Positions 1-12,460 of a DNA stretch of 64,000 nucleotides are shown here, one piece after another. The stretch is taken from NCBI RefSeq assembly GCF_008831285.2, contig NC_045150.1:6584001-6648000 (forward strand), written 5' to 3'. Each line of letters begins with the position of its first letter. Position 1 is the first letter of the stretch. This stretch comes from Nymphaea colorata. Taxonomy: Eukaryota > Streptophyta > Magnoliopsida > Nymphaeales > Nymphaeaceae. Both the position numbers and the translations under genes were made by a program. The notes below the pieces were generated by a model. That model had not been told where the DNA came from and did no database searches. It worked only from the letters and a program-made list of their open reading frames with translations.

Positions 1-85
1 AACAATTAAAATCCCTATCCAAACAAGATTTTGTACAAAAAGTCTACCATAAAGTATAAAAATGACTTTCTGGGTGAGTTGGACG

Positions 86-570
86 TAGGGCTGAACACAA
101 GCCCGAGTTCAGTCAGCTTGAGCTCGGCTTGACTAATGAAACCTCGAGCTTGACTCGGCTCCAGCTCGAGAATAGCTCGATGGAAGCAACTCGAACTCGA
201 CTCGGCAGTTACGTGTTGAGCTCGAGTTCAACTCGATTAAGACTCGACAAACTCGTTTGAATAGAATTGAAATTTTACGTGTTGAGTTCGAGCTTGACTT
301 GATTGAGGCTCGACAAACTCGTTTGAATAAACTTGATATTCATTGTTATGTATTGAACTCCAGTTGGACTCGATTAAGGCTCGACAAACTCGATTAAGGC
401 TTGAGTTCAACGCGGCAGTTACGTGTTGAACTCAAATTCAAATCGGTTATTTGAAAGAGTCGACTCATGAACTCGAGCTCAACTCGTTAAGCAAATGACT
501 CGGCTCGAACTTGTTCATGAGCTGAGCTTTAACGACTCGAGCTCGAGTAGCTTGATATCCTACGGCCTGC
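86..570. mobile_element. MITE-like element with reiterated CTCGAG/GACTCG motifs, copy 1
   Basis: About 480 bp built of short permuted blocks such as CTCGAGCTC, AACTCGATTAAG and GACTCGACAAACTCG. The same text, in the same orientation, recurs at 11963-12460. No long ORF runs through it. Ends are less clear than in the second copy. The element class is inferred from copy 2. Confidence 0.6.
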
Positions 571-988
571 ATTAGTTTTGGTATTGATCTTCTCATTCAT
601 GTCAAATAATACAACGGTTTCATATAAATGATTGCGTTATGATATGAAAATTTTAGAACAAATAATTTTAAAAGCTTTTCTATAATCACCATCCACGACT
701 AGAGGGAACTTTATCCATCAAAAAATGGGCAATAGTTTTGCCACCATTAATATCTATCACCGCTAACCGCAACTGGTTTGGTGTCCTTGGTCTCAAGGGA
801 GAAGCTTTCAAACCTTTTCAGGGGCTGAATAATATTTTTTCAAAATTTTTTCATGAGGCAAATTAAATTTTTCAAAAATATAACACACATTTTGATTTTC
901 TAAAATGCCCGCCCCGTTGCCCCTTTCCCTCTGCCGGTGATTAGGCTCATATTGTCATATGATAACACTTTTGGAACTGTCATGACGC

Positions 989-1038
<50 letters not shown>

Positions 1039-3127
1039 ATAATGATTGGTAAGTTTGAGTGGTTAGTAAGTGAGAGACAAAAAAAACTGAACCCTTTATA
1101 TATGATATTTAAAATTATTTTTTTTGAAACCGAACTTTACCAATATCATTTCAAGAAAACGTTCCAGCAAAATGTATATCAAGTTGATTACTTTTGAGTT
1201 TTAACAATGTTTTTATAATAAGCAAAAATGAATGGCTTTCATAGCATCATCAACATTTTGACAATAGAAAAATCAACATTTTTTATAAAACCGACTGGAT
1301 TCAAAGCATGTTTTATATTAAAACAATTTTTATAAATATATTATGATGTTTATATTTTATTTAAAATAATTTTTTAACAAAAAACTCAAGGGTCTGATTT
1401 TCATTTGAACTAAGTGTCTTGCTTTTACTAATTTCTTTCTTTCTCTTTCTTTATATATATATATATATAAGAGAGGGGAAAAGGAAGGACGCCCTTTATT
1501 TGATGTGGTTAAAGAGAGAAAAGAAGGGGATTGATTGTCCGGGTGGCCGCCACCAAATGTGAACCGGGTTTGATTCCCTTCCCTTCCTTTTTCCATGACA
1601 CCTTGGACCTTGTGCTTGGACTACGTGAGTTAGTAGTTGAAAGTTCGAGGCTCTACGCCCTCTTCCCTTTCTTCTTTTTATTTCTTGGCCCACCATGTCC
1701 AACTAACGTTTCCTTTAATATTGTTGATGACGATCATCGGCATCATCCTTCATCAATTTGACGCGCTACATTCTCTGCTTGAGCCAAGCAATCTAAACTA
1801 GCTAAGATAGTTCCTGATCAACACTCTTCAATATCATGGCGCCATTCAAATTTGAATTAAAGATGTGGTTACACACACCGCTCAACTTGACCAGTTGTAC
1901 TACCCATCATTTGATCGCGAAATATGAGAGAGATAATAAGATATGTTTGACATATGATTTTTGGGCATTGGACGATCGATCAAAATTGCCGATGCGAGGA
2001 GAGACGATATCTGAAGTTTTTGGGTATGCTTGGACGTGGCGCCAATGCACGGTCAACTTGGTGCCACGACTCACCCCATATGATCTAGAGGCACAGTGCC
2101 GATGGGACCGGGAACTGGTCTGAATCATTTAGTGGATTTTTTTTTTTTTTTTTTTTTTGCAGGAAGATGGGCACATGCCCCATGGCCCATATGGGCCTCC
2201 CCTTGTTACATCATCTTTATCATCATCAGATATGGTTAGACTGAATTTTTCTTTTTCTTCTTTTTTAGCCTACATAGAGTCAAGAGAGCCTATATTATAG
2301 GTGGTAATTTGATCATGAACATTTGACAAGTTCAAATTAGTTATATTTATTCTGCAGTGCCTCTCCAACAAAGTGGGTGGTGGTCAAAGTAGAGTGTGGG
2401 AATTGTGAAATGTGAAGACTTAGTGGCTTTATTGTCACAGTCAATGTTAAGTGAACATACAATTCATTACTATTGGGAGCAAGACCTTCCAAAACCAATA
2501 TTCAAAACCAATATTGTAACATCCTAAAAATTTAGTTTCGAATTAAATATTGAGAGAGATGTTCAAGGATTTATAAAGTAGGTTATTAAAAAGATAATTG
2601 TTTTGATTCATAATCTTGCTGGGGTTGGAGCCGAAATTGTTAGGGAGCGGGTTGGGATCTACTGAATCAGGAGCTCAAACCGATGAATGAATCGGGTTGT
2701 TACAAATATTACCAAAAAAAAATATCACAAAAGATGAAATCAAATTTTGTCTTTGGTTTTAGGCTTCAATCCAAATACCCCTTTAATGTTTTATTCGCGT
2801 TCGAAGAACTGAGTTTTAACCAAATTTTTGTAAAACTTGGTTTTCACATTTTTTGATGGAGTCATACACATGCCCAAAAAAACTTAGAAAGTAGTTATCA
2901 AAATATATAATGGATATTTCTGAACAAAAGAAGTAAAGTGGACGTTAAAACATTAATAGACAATGATTAAGTTTGCCTCTTAGAAAGATTACATATCAAA
3001 AAGACTTCAACCAGAAAGGACAGAACGGAAAATGAAGACAAAAAAAGAAGAAATCTTAAAAAAAACTTGCAGCACTGTGAAAATTGAGCAGAAATTACGT
3101 TCACATTTGATTGAGTTCAACTCATTA

Positions 3128-3186
<59 letters not shown>

Positions 3187-3478
3187 CCTAATCGAATGAA
3201 GAAAGGAAATAATGGGAAAATAGTGTTAAGTAGTTGAAAAGATTCAATTGACAACTTTTTGACCAAGTCAGAAATAAGTTCCGTACATATGAAATTTGTT
3301 TCCCTCAAACTTCACCTGAAAAACTAAAGTTTTTGACTTACTCAGGCAAAACTTTTTTTAGAATAAGTAAATTTATCTTGTCAAATAATTTATGCATGCC
3401 TTGGAGAAAGGGTTGAAGCTTGTTTTCTTTGGGGAGATGTATGGGGAACAAATACTTCTCAACTAATTGGGGTGCATC
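571..3478. other. Gene-free AT-rich spacer
   Basis: No convincing gene. It contains (TA)n at about 992-1039 and 3131-3184, a short (TA)n at about 1453-1470, a T-run near 2138-2158 and AT-rich unique sequence. A 95-codon open frame at 1836-2123 (+) has no recognisable motif and no splice partner, so it is not called. A tRNA B-box-like GGGTTTGATTCCC lies near 1567, without a convincing partner A box. Confidence 0.6.
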
Positions 3479-3479
3479 T

Positions 3480-3760
3480 AAGGTTGAGGTAGGGTTGCGG
3501 GCAGGTACTTAATACTCTGTTCAACTTGAGCCTTAAAAAAAAAAGAACACCAGGCTGGCTCGATAATTTATTGAGTCGATCCGGTTGGGTACAGTAAGTT
3601 GAGGTGCTCAATAAATTTTTTAATATTTATTTTATTAATTTATATATAATATTTTATTATATTTATATATTATTTTATATTAAAAATGTATTTTTTAACT
3701 TAATCATGCTCGGGTTTTAATGGTAGGGCCAGGCCGGCCAATGCCTAGCAAATCTCACGG
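3480..3760. mobile_element. Non-autonomous element of the GGGCATCGGGC family (degraded)
   Basis: GC-rich flanks with CGGGC/GGCCGG motifs enclose an AT-rich core of alternating TATAT and TTTTATTA text. The core matches, in reverse orientation, those at about 6450, 9170, 53600 and 56140. The ends are eroded, so the boundaries are approximate. Confidence 0.5.
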
Positions 3761-3890
3761 GATATAAAACCACTAAAGTCTACGGAAGAATCCCCAAATT
3801 CTAAATGAAAACAATAAAATAATATTTTGAAAAAAAAAAATCCCCCTTTGTATAGAATAATATTATATGACTAGATGAAACCAAAGATAA

Positions 3891-4113
3891 TAAAACCCAT
3901 TTGGATGACACTCCTAAACATGGCAAAGCAAGTTTTGCCTCCAAAATGTAGTTTGAATGAAGCCAAAAATTAGGTTTTCTCAAAAACGGGTTTTGATCGG
4001 ATTATTTAATTTTGGATGTGACATCCAAGCATACAAACAACTTTTAAAAATGATTTAAAAACTTTTTTTTTTCAAAAAACAGGTTATTTGAAGGTGTCAT
4101 CCAAACACGCCCT
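3891..4113. mobile_element. MITE with TTTGGATGACAC inverted ends
   Basis: The left end CCCATTTGGATGACAC is mirrored by GTGTCATCCAAACACG on the right about 220 bp away. The interior carries A/T runs and inverted TTTTGAAAA/GGTTTT text. The ends resemble those of the larger element at 53320-53887. No coding capacity. Confidence 0.55.
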
Positions 4114-5060
4114 TAATATATAATACAAGTAGCTTAAAACAAACTTTTTTTTATACATTTTTCAATGAAAAAAATGCTAGATCAATTGAAAGTCACTGCT
4201 GTCAATTTTTTTGAAAGTTTGACGTAAGGCTCTCTCCTCATACTATATTTAAAAGCAAAAGCTATTCTTCTGGGCTACTCATGATCCACTCGATTTGGTA
4301 TGGGAATATTCCAAGGCTCATATGAAGGAAGAACCAGGAACACAAAAGTGAGGCCAAAAAGCCCTAGATACCAACCCAAAACTATAAATTTTAGATAGGG
4401 AGTGAGGAACTAGGCCACTTGTCTAGTCGCCGGTCACGGGTCGCCGGCCGCCAGACCCCACCTTCTTTTGACTGCCACCAATATGGCTAAAAGGAAGAAA
4501 AATGAAGTCTAGAGGGAGGGAGGAGGCTGGCCCTATCGCTTTGGCAGCTAAGAACTTTATGCATGCGTATGTATGTGTATATGTGTATGTATTTGCCGGA
4601 TTACCGCCTTATCGATCAAGTAACCGTCCCCTTAGATTGGAAATCGTTGGTTGTGTTTGTTTTTCTTTTGTTGTACTTGCTTTTCTTGGATCTCAAGATT
4701 CTCAGTCACATGGACTTTGTTTAGGGCCGCCTTGTGGAACCACGCTTCCAAACCAAGTTACCTAAGTGGATATGTATAGACGGGTAGGGTTCGTATCATC
4801 TGAAAAAAATGATCCGAAATGCAAATTTGGATGGATTTGGTAGACAGAGAAAAAAATAAGCAAAAGATCTTGATGCAATATATGGATCAGACCAGTTAGA
4901 ATTTTGAATCAGATTTGATGGATTAGATTTGGATTCGACATCTCAGTTTGATGCTTCAAAAAAACATTTTACCGGCCCGTGCATTCTCAGCTCAAACACG
5001 AGGTGAAGATTTTCAGCAAAATTTTGACCCCATTACATGCGTGAAGGACAAAGTTTCGGG
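4114..5060. other. Gene-free spacer
   Basis: No gene recognised. An open frame at 4502-4765 (+) has no family motif and lies in T-rich sequence. Around 4790-4935 there is GATCCGAAAT/GGATTTGG text like the degraded elements at 7655-8040 and 41290-41580. Confidence 0.5.
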
Positions 5061-5064
5061 AAAT

Positions 5065-5690
5065 TTTGTGAACTACTTTTCGATTTATGTATAAACTACA
5101 AGATAAAGCTTTAGGGTTTTATAGTTTTGGATAGCGCCATTGCGGAGCCAGAATTTTTTAGCCGAAGGGCATTGATCCATCTTGTAATGAGTGGAGTGCA
5201 TCTTCTATTATTGAAATTCTTTTCTAAAGGTTTACATAGGCTGGAGTGGGCAGTTGCCCACACTAGCCCCAAAGTATCTTCGCTACTGGATAGCACCCAC
5301 TTGAGTAGCAGTGGTGGTGGGCTCTTCAAAGACGGTGATACCATATGATCACTAGCGACTAACTCTAATTTCAGTTGGTCAATTCTCATGAGCGAGCACT
5401 AGATCTCTGAGCTGCTAATAGTGACAAGCGTGACACTCTAGTTGATTGGTAATTTTGAGAAATATAATTTTCTATGATATATAAATTGTAAGACAAAGCT
5501 TTTAAGTTTTGCTAGTTTTCGAATAGCGTCCACTTGACTAGTAGTAGCAGTGTTGGTTTAGGCTTTTCTGAGACGGTGGTATAATATGATCACTAGTGAT
5601 TAATTGCAACGTCGGTTGTTCGATTCCTATAGACGCTAGTTTTCTGGACTGCAAATAGTGGCAACCGTGACACTCTAGTTGATAAGTGTA
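5065..5690. repeat. Two diverged direct copies of a roughly 230-bp unit, the first interrupted by an insertion
   Basis: Copy 1 runs from about 5065 to 5445 and copy 2 from about 5466 to 5690. Both contain the ordered landmarks AAGCTTT, AGTTTT..ATAGCG, CCACTTGA, GACGGTG, ATATGATCACTAG and GTGACACTCTAGTTGAT. Copy 1 is longer only because of the insertion at 5136-5286. Confidence 0.7.
5136..5286. mobile_element. Small insertion flanked by an 8-bp duplication (GCGGAGCC-type element)
   Basis: The 151-bp segment is bracketed by TGGATAGC at 5128-5135 and again at 5287-5294. The second copy of the surrounding repeat (near 5520-5540) lacks the segment and so shows the empty site. Its left end contains ATTGCGGAGCCA and its right end reads CTTCGCTAC, a weak inverted match. 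The 8-bp duplication suggests a hAT-type non-autonomous element; that class is an inference. Confidence 0.65.
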
Positions 5691-6380
5691 CTATAGGTCC
5701 ACCTAGTCCTGAAGCAACCCTGGAATTCGGAGGTCAAAGAGAAAAGGGTGAGGCAGCCTTCGCTTCTCTTCCAAACACCATCTGAATGCTCAAGAAACAT
5801 GTTCTCTTCCTTTGAAAAGTAATTTATAAGACAGGCGGGCTTGATGTTGTCAATTCATCGAAAACTCGAAAACTTTATGTTCAACTCATTCACAGTGATC
5901 CCGGAAAGGGGATTATATATCTGCTACTTAGGAAACCTTAGTGAATTGGTAAGATCAGAAAGAGTTCCCTTGTGTAAGGTTCGTTTTACCTCTTTAGACC
6001 TTCAAATCCATTTGTTACTATCTCTGCACCAATCTGGAATGGAATACTAAACAATATTACACCTCTAAAAAGGAATTTAGAGCCCTATGGTTATTAAATT
6101 AATGTCTTCAATTATAATCTAATACTTCGTGTTCTCATATACTAGTACTCTTAGAAGTCATTTGACATTAGGAACAACATATGAGCATGTGAGTATTTCA
6201 TAAATCTGCTCAAATTTGGGGTATATTTATAAAATATTTGTTCAAGTGTTTTTATAAATCTATCCTAAATTTAGAGCAGATTCATGAAACACTCACAAGG
6301 TTTAACTTTTGGTAACTATCATTTTGAGTGCGTTCAAAATGTCGGGTCTTTATAGTTCGAAAACAAACATTCCGCTTAAG
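5691..6380. other. Gene-free spacer
   Basis: AT-rich sequence with no recognisable gene. A short internal echo occurs at 6190-6300, where CATAAATCTGCTCAAATTTG has an inverted counterpart about 80 bp downstream. This is consistent with a degraded fold-back element. Confidence 0.45.
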
Positions 6381-6383
6381 CCT

Positions 6384-6695
6384 GGGCATCGGGCTGGCTC
6401 GACATCCAAAAAACGGGTCCGGTCCGACTCGGGAAACCGGAGCCCGACTCGATTAAATTTTAAAATATATTTTTTAATATAAAATAATATATAAATATAA
6501 TTAATTGTAGCAAAATATTATATATATATATATATATATGTAAATTAATAAAAAAATTTAAAAAAACCAATTATCGAACCCGAATCATGCTTGTTGGGCC
6601 CACTCTGGGCAGCTTAGGTCCCTTTTTCTCAAGTCCGAGCCCGAGTCTAAGTTGAGCTGAATACCGGCTACCCAATGGAGGCCCAGCCTTGTGCC
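6384..6695. mobile_element. Non-autonomous element of the GGGCATCGGGC family
   Basis: The left end TAAGCCTGGGCATCGGGC is nearly identical to the reverse complement of the right end of the intact copy at 53537-53777. It has the family's AT core (TTTTTAATATAAAATAATAT) and GC-rich flanks. The right end is diverged. Confidence 0.65.
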
Positions 6696-7029
6696 AAACC
6701 TTAATTCCATTGGGTCTATTGACCCTACACACCACACAACAGAACAGAAAAAATCATGACCGCCCTGCAATCCGTCTTCATTCATCTCTTTCCTGTTACC
6801 ATCTGATGGTTATCCTTTTTTCGAATGTCTTTTTTAACATTTATCATGGTCAATAAATAGCTCATTAGAGTTTTTTCGCTTTCCAAGGGTAAAGAATTTC
6901 CACTTTCAGGTCTCAGTTTTGGATCTGGGTCAAAATTAATTTACACGGCATGACCTATCCCAAAGTTGAATTGATTGTTAGCTGGATCCGGACCTTTCAA
7001 CATTTATTAAATCCGTGGGTAGGCAGGTG

Positions 7030-7300
7030 TAAGGGTGGGCGTTGGGCAGGGCCGAGCCGCTGGTGGGGGCCCGGTACCCAGACTGGTACGGGCCCGAGTC
7101 TGGGCCCGAAAAACCCAGCCAGGATCAGCTCAACGGGGGCTTGATTTGGTCTAATTAAATTTTACATTTTTTATATTAAAAAAATAATTTTATATTTTAA
7201 AAATATTTTTTTATTATAACCTAGTCAAGCCCGAACCCGGGTATCGGGCCCGAGCCTCACTTTCGAACATCGGGCCGACCCGATTGCCACCTCTAGGCGG
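7030..7300. mobile_element. Non-autonomous element of the GGGCATCGGGC family
   Basis: GGGCCCGAGT/CGGGCCCGAG motifs lie on both sides of an AT core (TTTTATATTAAAAAAATAAT). It starts GGGTGGGCGTTGGGC and ends near GATTGCCACCTCTAG. It is diverged from the intact copy. Confidence 0.55.
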
Positions 7301-7405
7301 GCATCAGGAAAGGGGCTCCCCTCCCACTATGCCTCGAGGCCCACTGGGTGAATGGGGATCACCAACAAGGGGCGCTTGTGGCACACGAGAGGTCCTATGT
7401 TTGGC

Positions 7406-7515
7406 TCCGAATGGGGTGGTGGTTTCGACCTCTCATCTAATTGTCTTGAATGGTTTTAAATCCGAATGAGGTGGTGATTTCGACCTCTCATCTAATTGTC
7501 TTGAATGGTTTTAAA
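7406..7515. repeat. 55-bp direct tandem duplication
   Basis: TCCGAATGGGGTGGTGGTTT... is followed directly by TCCGAATGAGGTGGTGATTT... The two copies differ at only a few positions, so the duplication is fairly young. Confidence 0.85.
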
Positions 7516-9100
7516 AGCTGGTAAGTATTGAAGGTTTCTTTTAAAGTTTTATTACATTCAAGAAACTAACAATGTCTTATCTTGTTAAAGGTGTTCATGA
7601 TGATAGCGAGCAAATCTTGGGGAAAAAAAATTAAGAAATTGTGTTTTTTCCTGTCCACATATGGATGCCAATATATTTGATTTGGATCACACATCTAATC
7701 TATACGAAAAAAAAAATCTCCGGATCAGTTCAGATCTAAGAAACGACAACTGATTCGATTTGGATTGGGATATACCTAAATATCGAATCACATTTAGATT
7801 CAAATTCAAATCGAATTTAGTTTTAAATAAACATAATATATCCAATGTTCTTGCATTTCGAACATTGGTCGGATTTGGTTTGAAATTCAGACTTAAGGTT
7901 CAGATATGAATATAAAAATCAGATTCAGATTGTGAAATCAGATTTTAAATTCAAATTCAGATTCGGATTCAGACATAACTTTTTTTTTGTTAATATCTAA
8001 ATTTAAATATACGAATATCCGTCGATTAAATGTCTAGTTTATTTAAATATGATTAGTTGACATGCCTACGTCCACGCCCTTTTTCACCGGAATCTGGCCA
8101 ATGTTTAGGACCATGGATGAAAAAGTCTGCACACTTGTTATGGATCTTCCACCGGAAACAAGCTAGAGCTTCCCCTTGCTTATGCCGGAAAGTTGAGACG
8201 GTTGCCGGAAAGTTGAGACGGTTGCCGAAAGGTCTCAAACCCGTCGCCTGCTCAGGTGAAGAAAGAAGAAATGAATGTGAAATAATTTTAGCAAATTAAC
8301 ACGAGTACTTATACTCTTCCAAGAATTAGCTAGCTAATGATTCATATTTTAGACGGTCTTCCGAAAAATGTTTAAATTTGTGTGAAGTTAAAGTTGCCTC
8401 TTTTTTTTCAGAAAAATATTGAAACTTTGGGAATTTCCAAGTATCACAAATATTTAAATTCTTTAAGAAAAGCTCCTTGCCATAAATTTTTTTTTTCAAA
8501 AATAATAGTGTTCCGTCTTTAAAATACGGACGTTAATTAACTGAATTTCATAAATTTTGGCAGCGGAGCTTCTATATTTAAAAAACTTGGAATTTACCTG
8601 TTTAACCTTTTATTCTAGCTTATATTTATTTGTTGAGAAGTGGTTTATTCTACTTTTATTATACTGCAGCCAATTTTTCTTCTAAAGTAAGAGCTTCTTC
8701 ATATTATTTTTCTTAAAAATCTTACTCAACTTATTTTATTAATTTAACTTCTAGAAATGACAAGCTAGCAAAGTTCATCCTTTTGAACTTACAATGACTG
8801 TCGAATTAGATGACACATATTTTCCCATATGTAAGAAGAATTTCTCTAGCGAGCCAGCATTAATCTTGTAGAGTCTGGAAAATGTTCTATAAGATCTAAT
8901 TAGAGTTCCTAGTGAGACGGCTGCTACTATTGTTGATGAAACCAATAAATACAAGAAAAATCAAAACGATGATATATTGGTTAGGACGATAATGTTAGCT
9001 TGGATACGATCGAACTCATTAGGATCTTTGAGGATGACATGACTGCAAAATTAAAGAGATATTTGGTGTTATTGTATCAAAATATGATATCACCTTTAAA
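7516..9100. other. Gene-free spacer with a GATTCGAAT-rich remnant
   Basis: At 7655-8040 there are repeated GATTCAGATT, AAATCGAATTT and TTCGGATTC words, a degraded element like those at 28700-29130 and 41290-41580. At about 8183-8227 a 20-bp unit (CCGGAAAGTTGAGACGGTTG) is tandemly doubled. The rest is AT-rich. No gene recognised. Confidence 0.5.
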
Positions 9101-9104
9101 ACCG

Positions 9105-9375
9105 ACATTTAAAACCGAGCGCGTGTTCGGTCCAATTTCGTTCCAATTTAATTAAAAAAGTATATTTTTTAAATGTAAAATAATATATAAATATAATTAA
9201 TCATAATAAAAGATTATATATGTATATAAATAAATAAATAAATAATAAAAAATCTTATCGGGCCCATCTAGGCCAGCCCGATAAATTATCAGGCAGGCCT
9301 GGTGTCCTTTTTTCCGAGCTTGAGTCGTGCTGGGTATTGGATACTTGCCGACGGCACGGCCTGGTGCCCAGGATC
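9105..9375. mobile_element. Non-autonomous element of the GGGCATCGGGC family (degraded)
   Basis: The AT core near 9160-9250 (TTTAAATGTAAAATAATATA) is followed by GGGCCCATCTAGGCCAGCCC, GGCACGGCC and GGTGCCCAGG. This is the family's typical right flank. The left end is weak. Confidence 0.5.
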
Positions 9376-10560
9376 ATACTTTATTTGTTCTTTTTTTCCT
9401 TTTATTTGAGTATCATGTTATTTGCTTTCATTGGATACCTGTGCAGAATGTGCCCATTTGGTTGTGGTTTAGAACTTGAAACAAGGGAATATCATAAAAT
9501 ACTCACATAATACTTAACCTCTCATTTCAGCATTTATATACCTTATATTTTTGGGGGTCGTGCAACATCAAAGAAGATACTGTAAGTATCATTGAATTTG
9601 CCATAAAGATTGGGGTAGATTCATGAAATACTAAAACAAATTTGAGTTAGTATTCTATGAATCTAACTATTCATGGTAGGGGCGGAGTCCATAAATTTTT
9701 GATTATAAGAACCAAACTATAATTTGAAAATTTTAAGGGTCAAAATATTTTTTTTTTGTAACACTAACATTTTTAAATTTATGTACAAACTTCTGAATTT
9801 TTTAAAATTTGAGGGGGAGCTGCCGCCTCTGCCCTCTGATTCATAGATTGCTCTACCAAACATGAAAAAACCCCTTTACTATCATACTTTTTTGTTAAGA
9901 GTGACTTATAGCCAATAAGTTTTGTGAAAACGAGAATTATGTATTTTGTGCATGCAAGTTACTGAAATATATTACTTTTCTTATTGTTGGCATACAATTT
10001 GCAGGATGCTATAATGTCATAAATTTTAATATAGTTTGAATCATAAAGGCTTTTTCTGTTTCAACTTTCACCTCTTAATTGCCTGGTCTGGAACCATAGT
10101 TTTGAACGTGGTTATGTCATTTTTATTAGATTTAAACAAAACGTATATGAGGTCCCAACTTGAGTTTTCCATGAGTTTTCTATTTCTTTGTTATTTCTGT
10201 TTTGTTGTTTAAAATTTTATAGCATTCTAGAGAAAGCTCCAGTTGTAGTTGCTAGAGCGACATATGAATTACCAGCGGCACTTCATAAGTGTCGTTAACA
10301 GCGGCACTTCATAAGTGTCGTTAAAAGTTTTGCATATATTTACGCGAAACCCTCCTGTCTTTCTCCTACTTGAAATTTGAGTTTTTTTTTTTTTTAAGGG
10401 TGAGTTGTTCATTCTATCGCTTCTAAGAAAGGCTACTGCCTTCTTGTGTCTCTCTTCTCGGGTCATATAGCACGTGCACTGAAACGTGATAGTGACCACT
10501 CCATGTATGCAATTTTTTCATCTTTTTATTTATTTTTCACAATAATTGTTGAGGATAACC

Positions 10561-10592
<32 letters not shown>

Positions 10593-11070
10593 CCCCTATA
10601 TTGTTTGTGTGGCGACTTCTTTGAATGCAATTTTTTGTATGAATAATTGTTGGAGATGAGCATGACCACATTTTTTACTTGGTAAACAATCGCTCGTTGA
10701 CGAGACAAGTTCTTCTCGACATGATTTGATCCGCCAATAAATGTGTGCAGTGTGGGATTTGGCTGCATGAGTTGATATCATTTGGCCCACAGCCAAGTTT
10801 GGAGTCTTAGGCACATAATTTCTTCAGACCGCTCATGTCCCATTCGTTAATATGACCTCACGAATTTGGATTATCCAAATATATACATGGCCAGTTTTTT
10901 CCCTTGATGTATATCAAATCTGGATTCTTATCCAGAAATGTACATCAAATTTGGATTCTTAGCCAGAATTTTTTTGTTGATGATACTGATTCAGAAATAT
11001 TTTAGACCCCTCAAATATGTGATTGCTTATTTTTTTGTCACGAAAAGCTATCAAAAAGGTTATAGCGAAT
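9376..11070. other. Gene-free spacer with small repeats
   Basis: At 9674-9842 GGGGCGGAGTCC...GCCGCCTCTGCCC resembles the GGCGGAGCC-end element family. A (TA)n run lies at about 10561-10586. Paired GTACATCAAATTTGGATTCTTA-type text occurs at about 10905-10960. No gene recognised. Confidence 0.5.
10272..10324. repeat. Tandem pair of GCGGCACTTCATAAGTGTCG units
   Basis: A 26-bp unit occurs twice in tandem. Each unit is itself nearly palindromic, with GGCACTT facing AAGTGTC. Reiterated palindromic words of this kind occur in the subterminal regions of plant CACTA transposons. I see no CACTA terminus here, so it would be a relic. Confidence 0.55.
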
Positions 11071-11074
11071 GGTG

Positions 11075-11235
11075 GTACCCAGTATTCGGCGCCGACTCGG
11101 GCCTAGGTTTTAAATTTGCGTGTCATGCGAACCTGATAAGTTATCGGGCTGGCCTCGCCTGAGTTGGCCCTATAACTTATTTAAAATATTATTTTATTTA
11201 AAAAAAGTATGTTTTTATTATAATTAATCAGTTTT
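11075..11235. mobile_element. Partial GGGCATCGGGC-family element
   Basis: GGTACCCAGTATTCGGC, GACTCGGGCC and ATCGGGCTGGCC lie next to TTTAAAATATTATTTTATTT core text. Only about half of the element is recognisable. Confidence 0.4.
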
Positions 11236-11642
11236 ACATGTGATATTATGTTTTAGAATACAGCATGTATGTTTTTTCCACTTTATATGTAAGATGAGTA
11301 AAAAAAAATGTGAAAATACTTTTTAAGAATGGACGGTGTGTAAAATTTTAAATTATTTGATTTAGCTGATTTATTTTCTGCTTTTTCTTAGCCGTTTGTG
11401 CAGACTATTCATTTGGTGCCATTCGCCGAGCAGCTCCAAATTTTCGGTGGGGTCCGTGTTTGCCAAGAGACAAAAACAAATGAAATGGTGAATCGAAGCC
11501 GTTCATCTTAACGATGGACCATGTTGGATGCTCGTCCTGCATGCATGCGCCCAATCCTATCCTCACACATCTCACCTGAAGGCCATTATCTTTTCAGGAA
11601 AGAAATTTCACATTATTCTAAGTTGTGAGGGAAGTAGTTTAG

Positions 11643-11806
11643 GCGGTGGCGGAATTGGTTGAAATAGCACTCGTTTAAAAATATTTATATTTGACCAGAC
11701 ACTTATATAAATAAAGATCAATGTTTAAAGATGTTTATTTAAAAATAAATAAATTTTAAGAAACCGATGTGGGCAACTGTCACCACCATGTGGCTCCGCC
11801 ACCCAG
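11643..11806. mobile_element. Small element with GGTGGCGGA inverted ends
   Basis: The left end GGTGGCGGAATTGG is mirrored by GTGGCTCCGCCACCC on the right, about 163 bp apart with an AT-rich interior. Related ends are seen at 5136-5286, 9674-9842, 19917-19998 and 55448-55645. No coding capacity. Confidence 0.55.
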
Positions 11807-11962
11807 TTTAGCTAGTCGGGTTGGCAAATTGAAATTGTTAGTTTGATTCTTGTTGATGTTATTTGTTTTTTTTTGTGTTATTGTAGATCGTCGATGCACC
11901 ACATCCTATTGAGTAGATTATAGATATACTATTCCACACATACACATAGATGGAATGAAAAA

Positions 11963-12460
11963 TAGGGGTGAATACGAGTCGAGTTCAAGTTTAGTTAGCT
12001 CGAGCTCGGCTCAACTAATGAAACTTCGAGCTCGAAGAAGCTTGAGTTCAATTCGACAATTACGTGTTGAGATCGAACTCGATTCCATCAAGACTTGGAC
12101 AAATTCATTTGAATATATGAACTATTATTTTGCCATAATTGTGTTCAACTCGATTAAGACTCGACAAACTTAAATGAGCTTTTGTAAAAACTTACATAGA
12201 TAATTAAAGTTAATATACTGGTTTTTAAATTTAAAAAGTGAGTCAGATATTTAAGAAATCGACTACACATCATCTTCGAACCAAGTCCAACTTTAACCGT
12301 TCAAGTTCAATGAACTCGAACTCAACTCGATTATTTGAACGAGTCGACTCGTGAACTCGAGCTCGACTCGTTAAGAAAATGACTCGGTTCGAACTCGTTT
12401 ACGAGCGAAGCTTTAACAAGTCGAGCTCGGTAACTCACTCAAGCCGTTGTTCACCCCCTC
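11963..12460. mobile_element. Non-autonomous hAT-like element with CTCGAG/GACTCG reiterations, copy 2
   Basis: It begins TAGGGGTGAATACGAG and ends TTGTTCACCCCCTC, so GGGGTGAA is inverted at the two ends of a 498-bp segment. Flanks ATGAAAAA and ATGTAAAT agree at six of eight positions, compatible with a worn 8-bp target duplication. The interior repeats CTCGAGCTCGACTCG-type blocks, matching 86-570. The hAT assignment is inferred from end sequence and duplication length. Confidence 0.6.

Noticed and set aside
1555..1580. tRNA B-box-like GGGTTTGATTCCC; a similar AGTTTGATTC near 11848 with TAGCTAGTCGG near 11809
   Set aside because: Possible SINE remnants, but no complete A/B box pair with flanking duplication and tail could be shown, and no cloverleaf folds.
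1836..2123. 95-codon plus-strand open frame
   Set aside because: No recognisable domain, no splice partner, no promoter context, and the overlapping opposite frame is equally open. It was left as unexplained spacer.
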